Counted from the first letter of the stretch, positions 51,667 through 61,135 are shown. The stretch is DNA of 64,000 nucleotides from Planctomyces sp. SH-PL14 (GCF_001610835.1 NZ_CP011270.1:2560001-2624000), one strand, 5' to 3'. A program made the numbers and translations. The notes: a model not told the origin generated them from the letters alone.

Positions 51667-52173
51667 ATGAATTCATTGACCGCATCGGCCCCCTTCCCGG
51701 GAGCCGGAAAAGAGCGGGACCCGGGCGCTCCGTCCCCGTGGGTCTTCCCTCCGGAACGCGAGCCGCGGGCCGCGCGAACGCCCGCCGCCGCGGCGGGGCC
51801 GGCGCAGTCGCATCTTCCCTTTGCCCTCCTTTGCGAGGAGGATCCCGAGACCCGCGCCCTGTGCGAGGAAGCGTGCCTCAAGGCGGGCTTCCGCGTTCTC
51901 TCCGCCCGGAACGCGCGGGACGTGATCGGCCATCTCAGCGCCAGTCGGCCGCGCGTCCTGATCGTGGCGCACGACCTCTCGTACCTGTCGTTCGCCTCCG
52001 TGGCGGCGATCGCCAACGAGTGGCTCTCCCCCTCCGCGTTCCTGATCGCGACAGGCAACGTTCTCCCCTGCCATCTCTCCCGCGCCACGGGCCTCCCCGA
52101 ACTCCGCTGCCTCCAGCGCCCGGTCCGCCGGTGCGATCTCCTCAACGCTCTCGCGTGGATCGTGACGCAGTGA
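51667..52173 (+). CDS. Degenerate receiver-like protein
   Basis: 168 residues; ATG with AGG six bases away. After a disordered 45-residue Pro/Ala-rich start, residues 52-168 follow a receiver-like pattern: FALLCEEDPETRALCEEACL, strand RVLIVAHDLSYLSF at the phospho-Asp strand, then a late LQRPVRRCDLLNALAWI where receivers have KPxxxxxL. The acceptor Asp appears as HDLS and the conserved Lys is replaced by Arg, so it may not be phosphorylated normally. Next to a kinase/regulator pair. Confidence 0.5.
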   Translation: MNSLTASAPFPGAGKERDPGAPSPWVFPPEREPRAARTPAAAAGPAQSHLPFALLCEEDPETRALCEEACLKAGFRVLSARNARDVIGHLSASRPRVLIVAHDLSYLSFASVAAIANEWLSPSAFLIATGNVLPCHLSRATGLPELRCLQRPVRRCDLLNALAWIVTQ

Positions 52174-52344
52174 CGTCGCGTGATCCGCTGACCTCGCGCG
52201 CCGGCGAGGTTCGCCATTCTCTCACCGCTCGCGGCGGCAGTCGCGAGAACCTGTTGACCGGCAGCCGGCCGTGAGGGAGAGTGGAGTGAGACGTTCCTGA
52301 CGATCGCCCGCCCCTGGCGGCCAAGCTCATCGCGGATCCGGTCC

Positions 52345-52767
52345 ATGCAACGCGCGGCCGTGACATTCCTCGGCGTTGTCGCCCTCGGGGTGCTGGCGGC
52401 TCAGCTGCTCCCGGTCCAGGTCTGGGACGGCCACTTTCCGGTCACCGTTCACTGGATCTCGGACAGGCCGCCCGACTCGATCCTTTGCATTCCTCTCCCG
52501 AACGAGCAGTACGCCGAACGGGCGGCCGTCGAAACGCATCCGGAGGGGGCCTTCTCCGTCGTGATACGGCCTGAGAGAAACGCTCCCTTTGTCGTCCGAA
52601 TTCCCGTCAGCGGTCGGCGGGGCTGCCTGGGACTGATCAATTCCCGAACGCCGTTCCGGTTTCTCTTCGTCGAGGCCCGATTCGAAAATGGACCAGCCCG
52701 CCGGCGGGTCCTTCCCGTTCACGACTCCCCGCATCCCTCGGACCGCGGGCTGTCTGTCGAGTTCTAG
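52345..52767 (+). CDS. Unknown small membrane-anchored or secreted protein
   Basis: 140 residues. N-terminal hydrophobic segment AAVTFLGVVALGVLAAQLL acts as signal or anchor. The rest is beta-rich (FSVVIRPERNAPFVVRIPVS). No family recognised. No SD seen. Confidence 0.45.
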   Translation: MQRAAVTFLGVVALGVLAAQLLPVQVWDGHFPVTVHWISDRPPDSILCIPLPNEQYAERAAVETHPEGAFSVVIRPERNAPFVVRIPVSGRRGCLGLINSRTPFRFLFVEARFENGPARRRVLPVHDSPHPSDRGLSVEF

Positions 52768-52826
52768 ACAGGACCAGACGTCAGCCGAAACGCATCGTCT
52801 GGTGGCAGCCTGCAAACGCTCCAATC

Positions 52827-52959
52827 TACCCCGAAGGGGTTGCGTCAAAACAGCGGCGGTCTGGCGGAACCCCGTTGGGATTCAACGATCTCATGCTCAA
52901 AACCCAGGGTAGCCGCTCCGCGGCAACCCCGGGCTGTCGGGCGTAACCCCTTCGGGGTA
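52827..52959. repeat. Inverted-repeat element of 133 bp
   Basis: TACCCCGAAGGGGTTGCG (52827-52844) is matched in inverse by CGTAACCCCTTCGGGGTA (52942-52959), 17 of 18 bases. Each arm is itself a small palindrome (CCCCGAAGGGG, CCCCTTCGGGG). Between them a GC-rich stem CAGGGTAGCCGCTCCGCGGC occurs. Similar intergenic palindromes are frequent in planctomycete genomes. It lies in the gap 52768-53053 between convergent genes. Confidence 0.7.
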
Positions 52960-53053
52960 GGCGTCTCTCGCCTCATTACGCTCGGGGGCCGCGCTTTGCC
53001 TTCGCGCTGGTCCTATCGAGTCGAGCCGCCCCAATCGCCTTTCCGGCGTCCGC

Positions 53054-53896
53054 TCAGGGCGCAACCACCGCCTCGAACGGATACGGCATCAACCGCACGT
53101 ACTGATGCCGGTACGTCTCGCCATCACGCGTCACCTTGATCTGCGGCACGTCGAGCACTTTCCGCCCGTCGATCCGGCCCCGGATTGCATACGCCGACAG
53201 CCGCGCCGGGGCCGCCTGCCACGCCACCTTCCCCTCGCTCCGGACCGCCTCGATCACCACGATCGCCTCCGGATTCGTCCCCTGGGCGTAGCCGAAGACC
53301 GCCCCGTCGACCACGTCATAATCGGGACTCGTGTACCGCATCAGGGGGGTCGGCAGGAGCCGGAGCTCCCACTGGCTTTGATTCTCTTCCCCCCAGTCGC
53401 TCTCCATCTGGTATCGCCGCGCGATGGCCCGCATCTGAACGAGCCTCGCATTCTCCGTGGCCGCCGGAGCCGCTGCTTCGGCGACGGTCTCCGGCACAAC
53501 ACCCGCCTCCAGGGCTTTCCAGAACGTCGCCCCCTCCCGCTCCGCCTCGATCGGCTCGCGGGCGATCGACACGGACGAGGCGATGTATCCCCGGGTCTTG
53601 TCGTTGACGTGGGTCTTGCAGAGGAGCACCGGCCGGCCGCCGCTCGTCCAGACGAAGATCGCCCCGTCGGCGCCGCTGATCGGGTTCTGCCACCGGAAGA
53701 GGGGGGCTTCCTGAAAGCGGTAGGCGGCCTCGGGCTTCCCCGCGGGATGGACCTTCACCGCTTTCCACTTCTGCGTCAGGAACTCCAGTTTGGCGGCCCG
53801 GGCGGCTTCCTCTGGGGAGTCCTCCGCGACCGCCGGGCTTCCGAGCGCTGCGGAGAGAAGAGCGACTACGATCCAGCGCCAATGACCCGCTTCCAT
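53054..53896 (-). CDS. Exported protein of unknown function
   Basis: 280 residues. Signal peptide (IVVALLSAALGSPAVAE). The mature part has WQNPISGADGAIFVWTSGGRP and AIARRYQMESDWGEENQSQWELRLLPTPLMRY in segments separated by loops, a pattern I recall from uncharacterised planctomycete exported proteins. No enzyme motif. The upstream palindrome at 53932-53952 may control it. Confidence 0.6.
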   Translation of the reverse strand: MEAGHWRWIVVALLSAALGSPAVAEDSPEEAARAAKLEFLTQKWKAVKVHPAGKPEAAYRFQEAPLFRWQNPISGADGAIFVWTSGGRPVLLCKTHVNDKTRGYIASSVSIAREPIEAEREGATFWKALEAGVVPETVAEAAAPAATENARLVQMRAIARRYQMESDWGEENQSQWELRLLPTPLMRYTSPDYDVVDGAVFGYAQGTNPEAIVVIEAVRSEGKVAWQAAPARLSAYAIRGRIDGRKVLDVPQIKVTRDGETYRHQYVRLMPYPFEAVVAP

Positions 53897-53931
53897 GACT
53901 CCTCCCGCCGCCTGATCTTGAGTATAGACAT

Positions 53932-53952
53932 GGTGACTATACAGCAGGGCGG
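53932..53952. promoter_or_regulatory. Inverted repeat ahead of the exported-protein gene
   Basis: GTATAG (53932-53937) and CTATAC (53947-53952) are perfect inverted copies separated by nine bases; on the minus strand TATACT could also be a -10 box. An operator role is inferred. Confidence 0.4.
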
Positions 53953-54108
53953 GACCGCGTCCTAGCCGGCGCGGCGTGGATTGCTCAAACTCAACGTGCG
54001 AAAGCCACTGGGGGGCGGGCGTCGAAGCGGGACTCAGTGCGGCGAAGAAGAATCAAGGACCCTTCAGGACGACATCAGTCGTGGCCGAGTTTTCGGGGAG
54101 TCAACCTG

Positions 54109-54399
54109 ATGTCCATCACAGAAGCCGTAGCCATTGAGATTGCAAAGGAGTTTCTCAAGAAGAAAGAGGGCACGAGAAAGAAGAGAAGACGCGGGTATAC
54201 GCTTTTGCGAGCTGAATTTAGAGAGGAGTTTACTGGTGACGGTGATGTTCCGTTTCGGAGTCCGCGACCCGCGCAATGGCTGGTTCGGTTTATGAGAGAC
54301 AGTCGTGCCGTCGGGGTGGTAATAGACGGTGGAGAACAGATTGTCTGTGTTGTGATAGACGTTGAGAGCGGCAAGGCGAAGGTGAAGAGGGGATGGTAA
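54109..54399 (+). CDS. Small unknown basic protein (96 aa), low GC
   Basis: ATG 54109 is preferred over the in-frame 54037 start because the extra residues are Arg-rich and GGGGAG lies upstream of 54109. The product begins MSITEAVAIEIAKEFLKKKE and ends with a beta-hairpin (AVGVVIDGGEQIVCVVIDVE). A+T content is visibly higher than around it. It ends five bases before MITE-like copy 5, so it may be a recent arrival. No family recognised. Confidence 0.45.
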   Translation: MSITEAVAIEIAKEFLKKKEGTRKKRRRGYTLLRAEFREEFTGDGDVPFRSPRPAQWLVRFMRDSRAVGVVIDGGEQIVCVVIDVESGKAKVKRGW

Positions 54400-54404
54400 T
54401 GGAC

Positions 54405-54674
54405 CAATTCCCCGGCCGCCGGTGGCGCTTCCCTGCTGAGCCGTGGTACACAACGGACGTCCATTGTGTGGTGCCAGCATTGAGGACTCCCTCAATCCTC
54501 AACGCTCGCTTTGCAATCCTCGCGGGTTGGTGAGGGGGCATCCGGCACGTCGCCCGCGCTTGGACACGGGCTCCTTCAGACATCTCTCGACGGCCAGGCC
54601 TCCGGCGGGCAAAGGGCCAAAAGAACAACACAGGCCCCTCTGCACTCCCCACCAGGGTGCCCCTGGACCCGGAT
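54405..54674 (+). repeat. MITE-like palindromic repeat, copy 5
   Basis: The left arm is shortened (GGCCGCCGGTGGCGCTT) and the right arm full-length with the insert CCAAAAGAACAACACAGG and the end GTGCCCCTGGACCCGGAT. Closest to copy 4 in the right half. Confidence 0.78.
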
Positions 54675-54700
54675 CAGGGTGAGGCGGGGTGATGGTCCTC

Positions 54701-57181
54701 TTACGCGAGACACGGCTCCGCACTCCAGATGTCCGCCGCATACTCCGCAATCGCCCGATCACTCGAAAACAGACCCGACCGCGCTACATTCAAAATCGCA
54801 CGACGCGTCCACTCCCGCGGATCCGCATACACCTCCCCAATCCGCCGATGAGCCTCCGCATAAGCCGTCAAATCCGCTAGGTGCATGAAGTAATCCCCAT
54901 GCGTCAGTAGAGCCTCCCGGATCGGCTCGTAAATCCCCGGCTCCGCCGGACTGAAATGATTCCCAAACACCAGGTCCAGCGCCCGCCGCGTCTCGGGCTC
55001 GTTCTCATAATGCCACCGCGGGTCATACCACCCCCGGCTCTCCGCCACCTGCTGCGCCGTCAGCCCGAACAGAAACAGGTTTTCCTCACCCGCCTGCTCC
55101 GCCATCTCGATCGTCGCCCCGTCCCGCGTCCCGATCGTCAGCGCCCCGTTCATCATGAACTTCATGTTCCCCGTCCCGCTCGCCTCGTACCCCGCGGTCG
55201 AGATCTGCTCGGAGACATCCGCCGCCGGAATCAGCCGCTCGGCCAGCGTCACGTTGTAGTTTGGCAGGAACACCACCCGGATCCGGTCCCGCGTCCGCGG
55301 ATCGGCATCGACCGCGCGGGCCACGTCGTTGATCAGCTTGATGATCAGCTTCGCCAGCCGATACGCCGGCGCCGCCTTGCCGGCAAAGAAGAACGTCCGC
55401 CGCGGCATCGCCAGGTCCGGGTTGTCCCGCAACTGCGAGTACAGCACCACGATATGCAGCACATTCAGCAGCTGCCGCTTGTACTCGTGGATCCGCTTGA
55501 TCTGGCAGTCGAACAGCGTCGTCGGATCGACCTCCTGCCCCGTCGTCGTCCGGACCCACTCGGCAAACCGCTCCTTGGCCCCCCGCTTCGCCGCGCGGAA
55601 CTCCTCCTGGAACTTCGGGTCGTCCGCCCGGGCCGCCAGCCCCTGCAGCTGACTGAGATCCGTCAGCCACGTATCCCCGATCGTCGCGTTCAGAAGCCGC
55701 GCCAGCTCCGGGTTCGCCTGCTGGATCCACCGGCGGGGAGTGACGCCGTTCGTCTTGTTGTTGAACCGATCGGGATACATCTCGGCAAAGTCCGAGACGA
55801 CCCGCGTCCGCAGCAGCTCCGAATGGATGCGGGCCACGCCGTTCACGCTGTGCGAGCCGACGATCGCCAGATGCGCCATCCGGATGAGCCGCCCGTGCCC
55901 CTCCTCCACGAGGCTCATCCGCTCGATCCGCCCTTCGTCCCCCGGATAGCGGGCCCGGACGTCGTCGAGGAAGCGGCGGTTGATCTCGTAGATCAGCTCC
56001 AGGTGCCGCGGGCAGACCCGCTCGAAGAACCGGACCGGCCACTTCTCGAGCGCCTCCGGCAGGAGCGTATGGTTCGTATAGGCCAGCGTCCGGACCGTGA
56101 GGTCCCACGCCGTCTCCCAGGAGAGATGGGCTTCGTCGAGGAGCAGCCGCATCAGCTCCGCCACCGCGATCGCGGGGTGCGTGTCGTTGAGCTGGATCGC
56201 CACCTTCTCGGGGAGCTGCTGCCAGTCCTTGTTCTGCTTCCGGAACCGGGCGACGATGTCCCCGAGCGAGCAGCACACGAGGAAATACTCCTGGACGAAG
56301 CGGAGCGCCTGCCCGGCATTCGTCGAATCGTCCGGATAGAGAACGCGGGTCACCGACTCGGCGACGATCTGGTCCACGACCGCCCCCACGAAGTCCCCGC
56401 CGCTGAACTCGCGGAAGTCGAACTCATCGGGAGCGGACGCCTTCCACAGCCGCAGCGTGTTGACCGTCTCGCCGCCGTATCCCACGACCGGGCGGTCATA
56501 GGGCGTTCCCATCAGCCGCGACGACCCTCCCGACACGGCCCGGAGCACGCCGTGCTCCAGCTCGAAACTGCAGGCGATCGGCACGGAGACCGACTCCCCG
56601 CAGCGGACCACTTCCCACGGATCGGAGTGGGCCAGCCACGGATCGGGATGCTCGACCTGCTGACCGTTCTCGATCCCCTGCCGGAAGATGCCGTAGTCGT
56701 ACCGCAGGCCGTAGCCCATCGCCGGGATGTGCAGCGTCGCCAGGGAGTCGATGTAGCACGCCGCGAGCCGTCCCAGCCCGCCGTTGCCGAGCCCCGCGTC
56801 CGGCTCCTGCTCGATGAGCTCCCGCCACGTCGTCTCGGGAGCGGGGGCGAGCGCCTCCTGCGCGAGGGATTCCGCCCGCATGTTGATGATGTTGTTCACC
56901 AGTGTCCGGCCGATGAGAAACTCCATCGACAGGTAGTACACCCGCTTCGGGTTGGCCGAGTCCTGCAGTGCCCGGGTCTTCAGCCAGTTCGGCGCGATCG
57001 CGTCCCGCAGCGTCCGGGCGAGCGCCTCGAACCGCTCCCGCGGCGTCGCCGCCTCGGCCGGGACCACCTGGTCCAGGGCCAGATGGTCCCGATAGGGAGA
57101 GGCGTGCTCCGCCGCCGTGCCCGCCGTCGTCGGGGTGCGGTTCGTCGAGGCCGGGGCGCTCTTGGAAGTGCGTGGTGCCAT
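54701..57181 (-). CDS. glgP: Glycogen / alpha-glucan phosphorylase
   Basis: 826 residues from the ATG at 57179-57181 with AAAGGAG five bases upstream. Releases glucose 1-phosphate from alpha-1,4-glucan ends using pyridoxal phosphate. The PLP segment EASGTGNMKFMMNGALTIGT has the cofactor Lys at about residue 674; the variant MM in place of AL after KF is minor. YYLSMEFLIGRTLVNNIINM, ADAGLGNGGLGRLAACYIDS and QLNDTHPAIAVAELMR are classic blocks. The N-terminal 50 residues are a Thr/Ala-rich extension. It leads a same-strand group with GlgX and phosphoketolase. Confidence 0.95.
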   Translation of the reverse strand: MAPRTSKSAPASTNRTPTTAGTAAEHASPYRDHLALDQVVPAEAATPRERFEALARTLRDAIAPNWLKTRALQDSANPKRVYYLSMEFLIGRTLVNNIINMRAESLAQEALAPAPETTWRELIEQEPDAGLGNGGLGRLAACYIDSLATLHIPAMGYGLRYDYGIFRQGIENGQQVEHPDPWLAHSDPWEVVRCGESVSVPIACSFELEHGVLRAVSGGSSRLMGTPYDRPVVGYGGETVNTLRLWKASAPDEFDFREFSGGDFVGAVVDQIVAESVTRVLYPDDSTNAGQALRFVQEYFLVCCSLGDIVARFRKQNKDWQQLPEKVAIQLNDTHPAIAVAELMRLLLDEAHLSWETAWDLTVRTLAYTNHTLLPEALEKWPVRFFERVCPRHLELIYEINRRFLDDVRARYPGDEGRIERMSLVEEGHGRLIRMAHLAIVGSHSVNGVARIHSELLRTRVVSDFAEMYPDRFNNKTNGVTPRRWIQQANPELARLLNATIGDTWLTDLSQLQGLAARADDPKFQEEFRAAKRGAKERFAEWVRTTTGQEVDPTTLFDCQIKRIHEYKRQLLNVLHIVVLYSQLRDNPDLAMPRRTFFFAGKAAPAYRLAKLIIKLINDVARAVDADPRTRDRIRVVFLPNYNVTLAERLIPAADVSEQISTAGYEASGTGNMKFMMNGALTIGTRDGATIEMAEQAGEENLFLFGLTAQQVAESRGWYDPRWHYENEPETRRALDLVFGNHFSPAEPGIYEPIREALLTHGDYFMHLADLTAYAEAHRRIGEVYADPREWTRRAILNVARSGLFSSDRAIAEYAADIWSAEPCLA

Positions 57182-57312
57182 GGGAACTCCTTTTGGGGCC
57201 GAGGCCGCTACGGGGATCGAAAGGGCGTGGGGGATCGAGACGACAGGGACTTGCCTTCCGGAGCCGCTTCCGTCGTCGGTCGACGAGGGAGGCCGCCCCG
57301 GAGCCGCACAGT

Positions 57313-58077
57313 TCACGATTGAATGCTCCGCAGCAGTCGCTGCAGGGGTTCCTGGCTGACCCGGATCCAACCGCTCTGCGGCTGGTTCAGATCGAGCGCC
57401 ACCCCCACCGTGAGACTGACGAGGAAGGTAAAACCGATCGGTCCGCCGAGCCGCCAGTCTCCGGTGAGCCCCTGGCGGTATCCGGTCATCGCCATCGACA
57501 GGCCGGCGGCGATGAGCAGCGTCAGGACGACGCTGCCGGGGAGCCGGTCTCGAAACGCGGCGAGCCGGGCGGCATGGCTGCTGGTCACTTCGTTGAGGGT
57601 CATGACGAGCGGCATGGCGATGGGCGTCCCGCTCCGGATCGCGGTGCCGACCTGCGCCAGCATCTCCGACTGCATCGCTTCGAGCGCCGTCAGCCGCCGC
57701 TCGAACTCGTCCGGCGGAGGACTCGCCGCGACGAGCGCGAGGCGGGCCTCCACGTACTTCCGCAGCACCGCTTCCAGCGGCGCCCGGTGCGAATCCTCGA
57801 GCAGTTGCACGCAGGTCAGGAAGTCGCCGATCGCGTTGCTGTCGGTCACCATCATCTGCCGCCGCTGGTCATGCTTCCCCAGCGACATCGAAACCGTGAA
57901 GGCCAGCAGCAGCCCCAGGAGGGCCAGGATTGCTTCGTTGAGCCGGCCGCCGTCCCCCGCCGCCAGTTCCCGCCGCCACGCCCCCCACTTCCATCCCACA
58001 CCCCAGGCGATCAGCATCGCCGCGGCAAACAGCGTGGCCTCGACGGACGGCGACATGTCGTGCAGGAAAGTGCCCAA
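57313..58077 (-). CDS. Bestrophin-like / DUF4239 membrane protein
   Basis: 254 residues. Hydrophobic segments at about 12-30, 48-65, 180-200 and 210-228. The arrangement of two membrane segments, a cytoplasmic helical domain (LRKYVEARLALVAASPPPDE) and two more segments fits the DUF4239 group. It is 15 bp after the LOG gene on the same strand. No function known; perhaps osmotic or anion balance during storage metabolism, which is speculation. Confidence 0.6.
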   Translation of the reverse strand: MGTFLHDMSPSVEATLFAAAMLIAWGVGWKWGAWRRELAAGDGGRLNEAILALLGLLLAFTVSMSLGKHDQRRQMMVTDSNAIGDFLTCVQLLEDSHRAPLEAVLRKYVEARLALVAASPPPDEFERRLTALEAMQSEMLAQVGTAIRSGTPIAMPLVMTLNEVTSSHAARLAAFRDRLPGSVVLTLLIAAGLSMAMTGYRQGLTGDWRLGGPIGFTFLVSLTVGVALDLNQPQSGWIRVSQEPLQRLLRSIQS

Positions 58078-58092
58078 GGAGAGTGCGTTTCT

Positions 58093-58872
58093 TCAGGAGT
58101 GCGAGGAAGGGGCCGGGGACGGGGAGGGAGACGACGGATTCGCGGCGGCCCAGCGGGCGTGGTACTCGCGGAGGACCGCCACCGCTTCGTCCGCGGAGTC
58201 GACGCAGATCGGGATCGCCAGGTCCTCCGGGTTGACGAGCGGATGGTCCGCCTGCAGGAACGCCGTGCGGGCCCACTCCACGAGCCCCTGCCACATCTTC
58301 CCGACGAGAATCAGCGGGGCGTTCTCGACGTGCTTCACCTGAAGGAGCTGCCAGACCAGCATCAGCTCGAGGACGGTGCCGATCCCCCCGGGGACCACGA
58401 CGTAGGCGTCCGACATCAGGACGAACTGGTGCAGCCGGGTGAAGAAGGTCCGGTGCGTGAAGGCGTCCTTCACGAACGGATTGACCTCCTGCTCGAACGG
58501 AAGGTCGATCCGGATCCCGACCGAGTGCCCGCTCGTCCCCGCGGCCCCCTCCTTCGGCGCGGCCCCTTCGTTGGCGGCCCGCATCAGGCCCGGTCCGCCG
58601 CCGGTGATGATGTCGCAGCCCATCTCGGAGAGCGCGGAGGCGATCCGCCGGACCTCGCCGTAGGCGAACGAGCTTTCGGTCGCCCGGGCGGAGCCGAAGA
58701 TCGTGACGCGGTATCGCTCGTGCCGCGTGGGGCGGAGCCGAGTCAGGTTGTTCACGACGTCCCACAGATTCATGACGGAATCGACGAGGACGCGGCGGAC
58801 CGATTCCTCATCGGCCAGACTGACGGGACCCAGGGACGACGCGGGCTCTTTCATCGAATCGGTTCTCTGCAT
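58093..58872 (-). CDS. LOG-family (TIGR00730-type) protein
   Basis: 259 residues. ITGGGPGLMRAANEGA and a PGGIGTVLELM motif are the phosphoribohydrolase signature of the LOG family (nucleotide 5'-monophosphate nucleosidase). The N-terminal 55 residues and C-terminal Ser/Pro tail are extensions. It lies between the GlgX gene and the DUF4239 gene and may be cotranscribed with both. Substrate cannot be inferred. Confidence 0.85.
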   Translation of the reverse strand: MQRTDSMKEPASSLGPVSLADEESVRRVLVDSVMNLWDVVNNLTRLRPTRHERYRVTIFGSARATESSFAYGEVRRIASALSEMGCDIITGGGPGLMRAANEGAAPKEGAAGTSGHSVGIRIDLPFEQEVNPFVKDAFTHRTFFTRLHQFVLMSDAYVVVPGGIGTVLELMLVWQLLQVKHVENAPLILVGKMWQGLVEWARTAFLQADHPLVNPEDLAIPICVDSADEAVAVLREYHARWAAANPSSPSPSPAPSSHS

Positions 58873-58924
58873 CTCTTAAGGAAGGGGAGGGGCCAGGAAA
58901 GGAACGGGCCGGGGATGTCGCTGC

Positions 58925-61135
58925 TCAGGAGGAGCCGGCCGGACTCGGGGGAGCCGAAACCAGCAGCACCGCCGAACGGCCTTCGGCGCGATACGTGGCC
59001 CCCGCCACGGCGGGCAGGGGAGCGTGCGGGTCGACGATGTCGTCCGGCGCGGGGCGGCCGGTGTCGATCCAGCGGAGCCACTCCCCGGCCTCGAGCGGCG
59101 GCAGCTCGAAGTCGAGAGGCTCCCAGTAGGCGTTCAGGACCAGGAGGATGCGGAAGTTCTGGGCCTTGAGCCGCGCCTCCAAAACGAGCGTCCGCGAGGC
59201 GTCGCCCCAGTCGGGCTCATGGAGTCGGACCCCATGCCACGAGGCATCGGCCCGGTCGAGCATGTCCGTCAGGCTGACGCGGTGCTCTTCGTGAACCGTG
59301 CTCCGGAGTCCCCGCCGCGCGTTGAGCAGCCGCACGAACCGCAGCAGATCCGCGTTCGTTTCGACGAGCGACCAGTCGAACCAGCTCGTCTCGTTGTCCT
59401 GGCAGTAGGCGTTGTTGTTTCCCCCCTGCGTCCGGCGGACCTCGTCCCCCATCGTGAACATCGGCATGCCGAGCGAGAGCATCGTGATCGCGAGGAGGTT
59501 CTTCGCCTGCCGGTCGCGGAGCCGCTCGATCGCCGAATCGTCGCTGGGGCCCTCCACGCCGCAGTTCCAGCTCCGGTTGTCGTCCGACCCGTCCCGGTTC
59601 TCTTCTCCGTTGGCGGCGTTGTCTTTGGCGTTGTAGGAGACGAGGTCGTTCAGCGTGAACCCGTCGTGGCAGGTGACGAAGTTGACGCTCTGCTCCGCCT
59701 CCCGCTGCTCGTGCCGGAAGATCTCCGGGCTGCCGATGAGCCGGTCCGCCACCCGCCGCGCCGCCCCGCCGACCCCCCGGACGAAGTCTCGCACGTCGTC
59801 GCGGAAGCGGCCGTTCCACTCCCGCCAGGCGTCCCCCACGAAGCTCCCGACCTGGTACAGACCGGCGGCGTCCCACGCTTCCGCCAGCAGGACCGTCCCG
59901 GCGAGGACCGGATCGGACTCGATGTCCCACAGGACCGGCGGGTTCGGGATCGGGCGGCCGCTCTCGTCCCGCGAAAGGATCGAGGCCAGGTCGAACCGGA
60001 ACCCGTCGACATGCATCACCTCGACCCAGTAGCGGAGGGCATCGACGATCAGCCGCCGCACGACGGGGTGGTTCGCGTTCAGCGTGTTGCCGCAGCCGGA
60101 GTAGTTGGCGTACCGCCGTCTGCCCCCGTCGCCATCCTCAAGGACGTAGTAGGTCGGATTGTCGATCCCGCGGAACCCGAGCGCGGGGCCACCCTCGTTC
60201 CCTTCCGCCGTGTGGTTGAAGACGACGTCGAGGATCACCTCGATCCCGGCCCGGTGCAGGGCCTTCACCATGTCCCGGAATTCGTCGATCGCTCCGTGGG
60301 GACGCGGATCCGACGCGTAGGCCGCGTGCGGCGCGAAGAAGCCGATCGGCGCGTAGCCCCAGTAGTTGATCCGTCCCGGCGGGGAGTCCTGCGGATCGAA
60401 GGCGAAGACCGGCAGCAGCTCGACCGCCGTGATGCCGAGCTCCTTGAGATAGGGGATTTTTTCGATCAGCCCCGCATAAGTCCCGCGCTGCTCCTCCGCG
60501 ACGCCCGAGTTCGGATGCCGGGTGAAGCCCCGGACATGCATCTCGTAAATGATCCGCCGGGCGGAGGGATTCCGGAGCGGCTGGTCCCCCTCCCAGTCAT
60601 AGCCCGCGACATCGACGACCGCGTTCTTCATCGCGGGGCCGGCCGGCCCCGACGGCCGGGTGAGAGCCCGGCGGTCATACTGGGACGAGATCGCGACCGC
60701 CCGGCCGTACGGGTCGAGCAGGGACCTGGTCGCATCGAAGCGGAGGCCGCGATCCGGATCGTTTGGCCCGTGGACCCGGTAGCCGTAGAGCTGCCCCGGC
60801 TGGAGATCGGGAACGAAGAGGTGCCAGTAGTAATACGTCCGGTTGCGGACCGGATCGAGCGGCAGGACCCGCGACGGCTCGGCGTCGTCGACGTTGTCGA
60901 ACAGCAGCAGGTCGACGCCGGTGGCGTGCCGGGAGTAGAGGCTGAAGTTGACTCCCCCCTCGACGGGCGTGGCGCCGAGCGGCGTCGAGGAGCCCTCGGT
61001 CCGGCTCCGTTCGCCGCGGGCCGCGGCCGGCCGTGGCCGCGACGGTGCGGTCGCCGCCGAGGGCAGGGGAGCCGTCGGCGGCGCGGCGGAACGCGTCTGG
61101 TCCTCAGCAGGAGCCGGCAGGCCGCTGTGGATCAT
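58925..61135 (-). CDS. glgX: Glycogen debranching enzyme GlgX
   Basis: 736 residues. A CBM48-like domain (TPLGATPVEGGVNFSLYSRH) is followed by a GH13 barrel: EVILDVVFNHTAEGNEGGP, nucleophile Asp in DGFRFDLASIL, acid Glu in VLLAEAWDAAGLY and transition-state Asp in VNFVTCHDGFTLNDL. A C-terminal beta-sandwich ends the protein. Removes alpha-1,6 branches from phosphorylase limit dextrin. The first 50 residues are a Pro/Ser-rich, probably unstructured extension. Follows phosphoketolase on the same strand by about 150 bp. Confidence 0.95.
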   Translation of the reverse strand: MIHSGLPAPAEDQTRSAAPPTAPLPSAATAPSRPRPAAARGERSRTEGSSTPLGATPVEGGVNFSLYSRHATGVDLLLFDNVDDAEPSRVLPLDPVRNRTYYYWHLFVPDLQPGQLYGYRVHGPNDPDRGLRFDATRSLLDPYGRAVAISSQYDRRALTRPSGPAGPAMKNAVVDVAGYDWEGDQPLRNPSARRIIYEMHVRGFTRHPNSGVAEEQRGTYAGLIEKIPYLKELGITAVELLPVFAFDPQDSPPGRINYWGYAPIGFFAPHAAYASDPRPHGAIDEFRDMVKALHRAGIEVILDVVFNHTAEGNEGGPALGFRGIDNPTYYVLEDGDGGRRRYANYSGCGNTLNANHPVVRRLIVDALRYWVEVMHVDGFRFDLASILSRDESGRPIPNPPVLWDIESDPVLAGTVLLAEAWDAAGLYQVGSFVGDAWREWNGRFRDDVRDFVRGVGGAARRVADRLIGSPEIFRHEQREAEQSVNFVTCHDGFTLNDLVSYNAKDNAANGEENRDGSDDNRSWNCGVEGPSDDSAIERLRDRQAKNLLAITMLSLGMPMFTMGDEVRRTQGGNNNAYCQDNETSWFDWSLVETNADLLRFVRLLNARRGLRSTVHEEHRVSLTDMLDRADASWHGVRLHEPDWGDASRTLVLEARLKAQNFRILLVLNAYWEPLDFELPPLEAGEWLRWIDTGRPAPDDIVDPHAPLPAVAGATYRAEGRSAVLLVSAPPSPAGSS

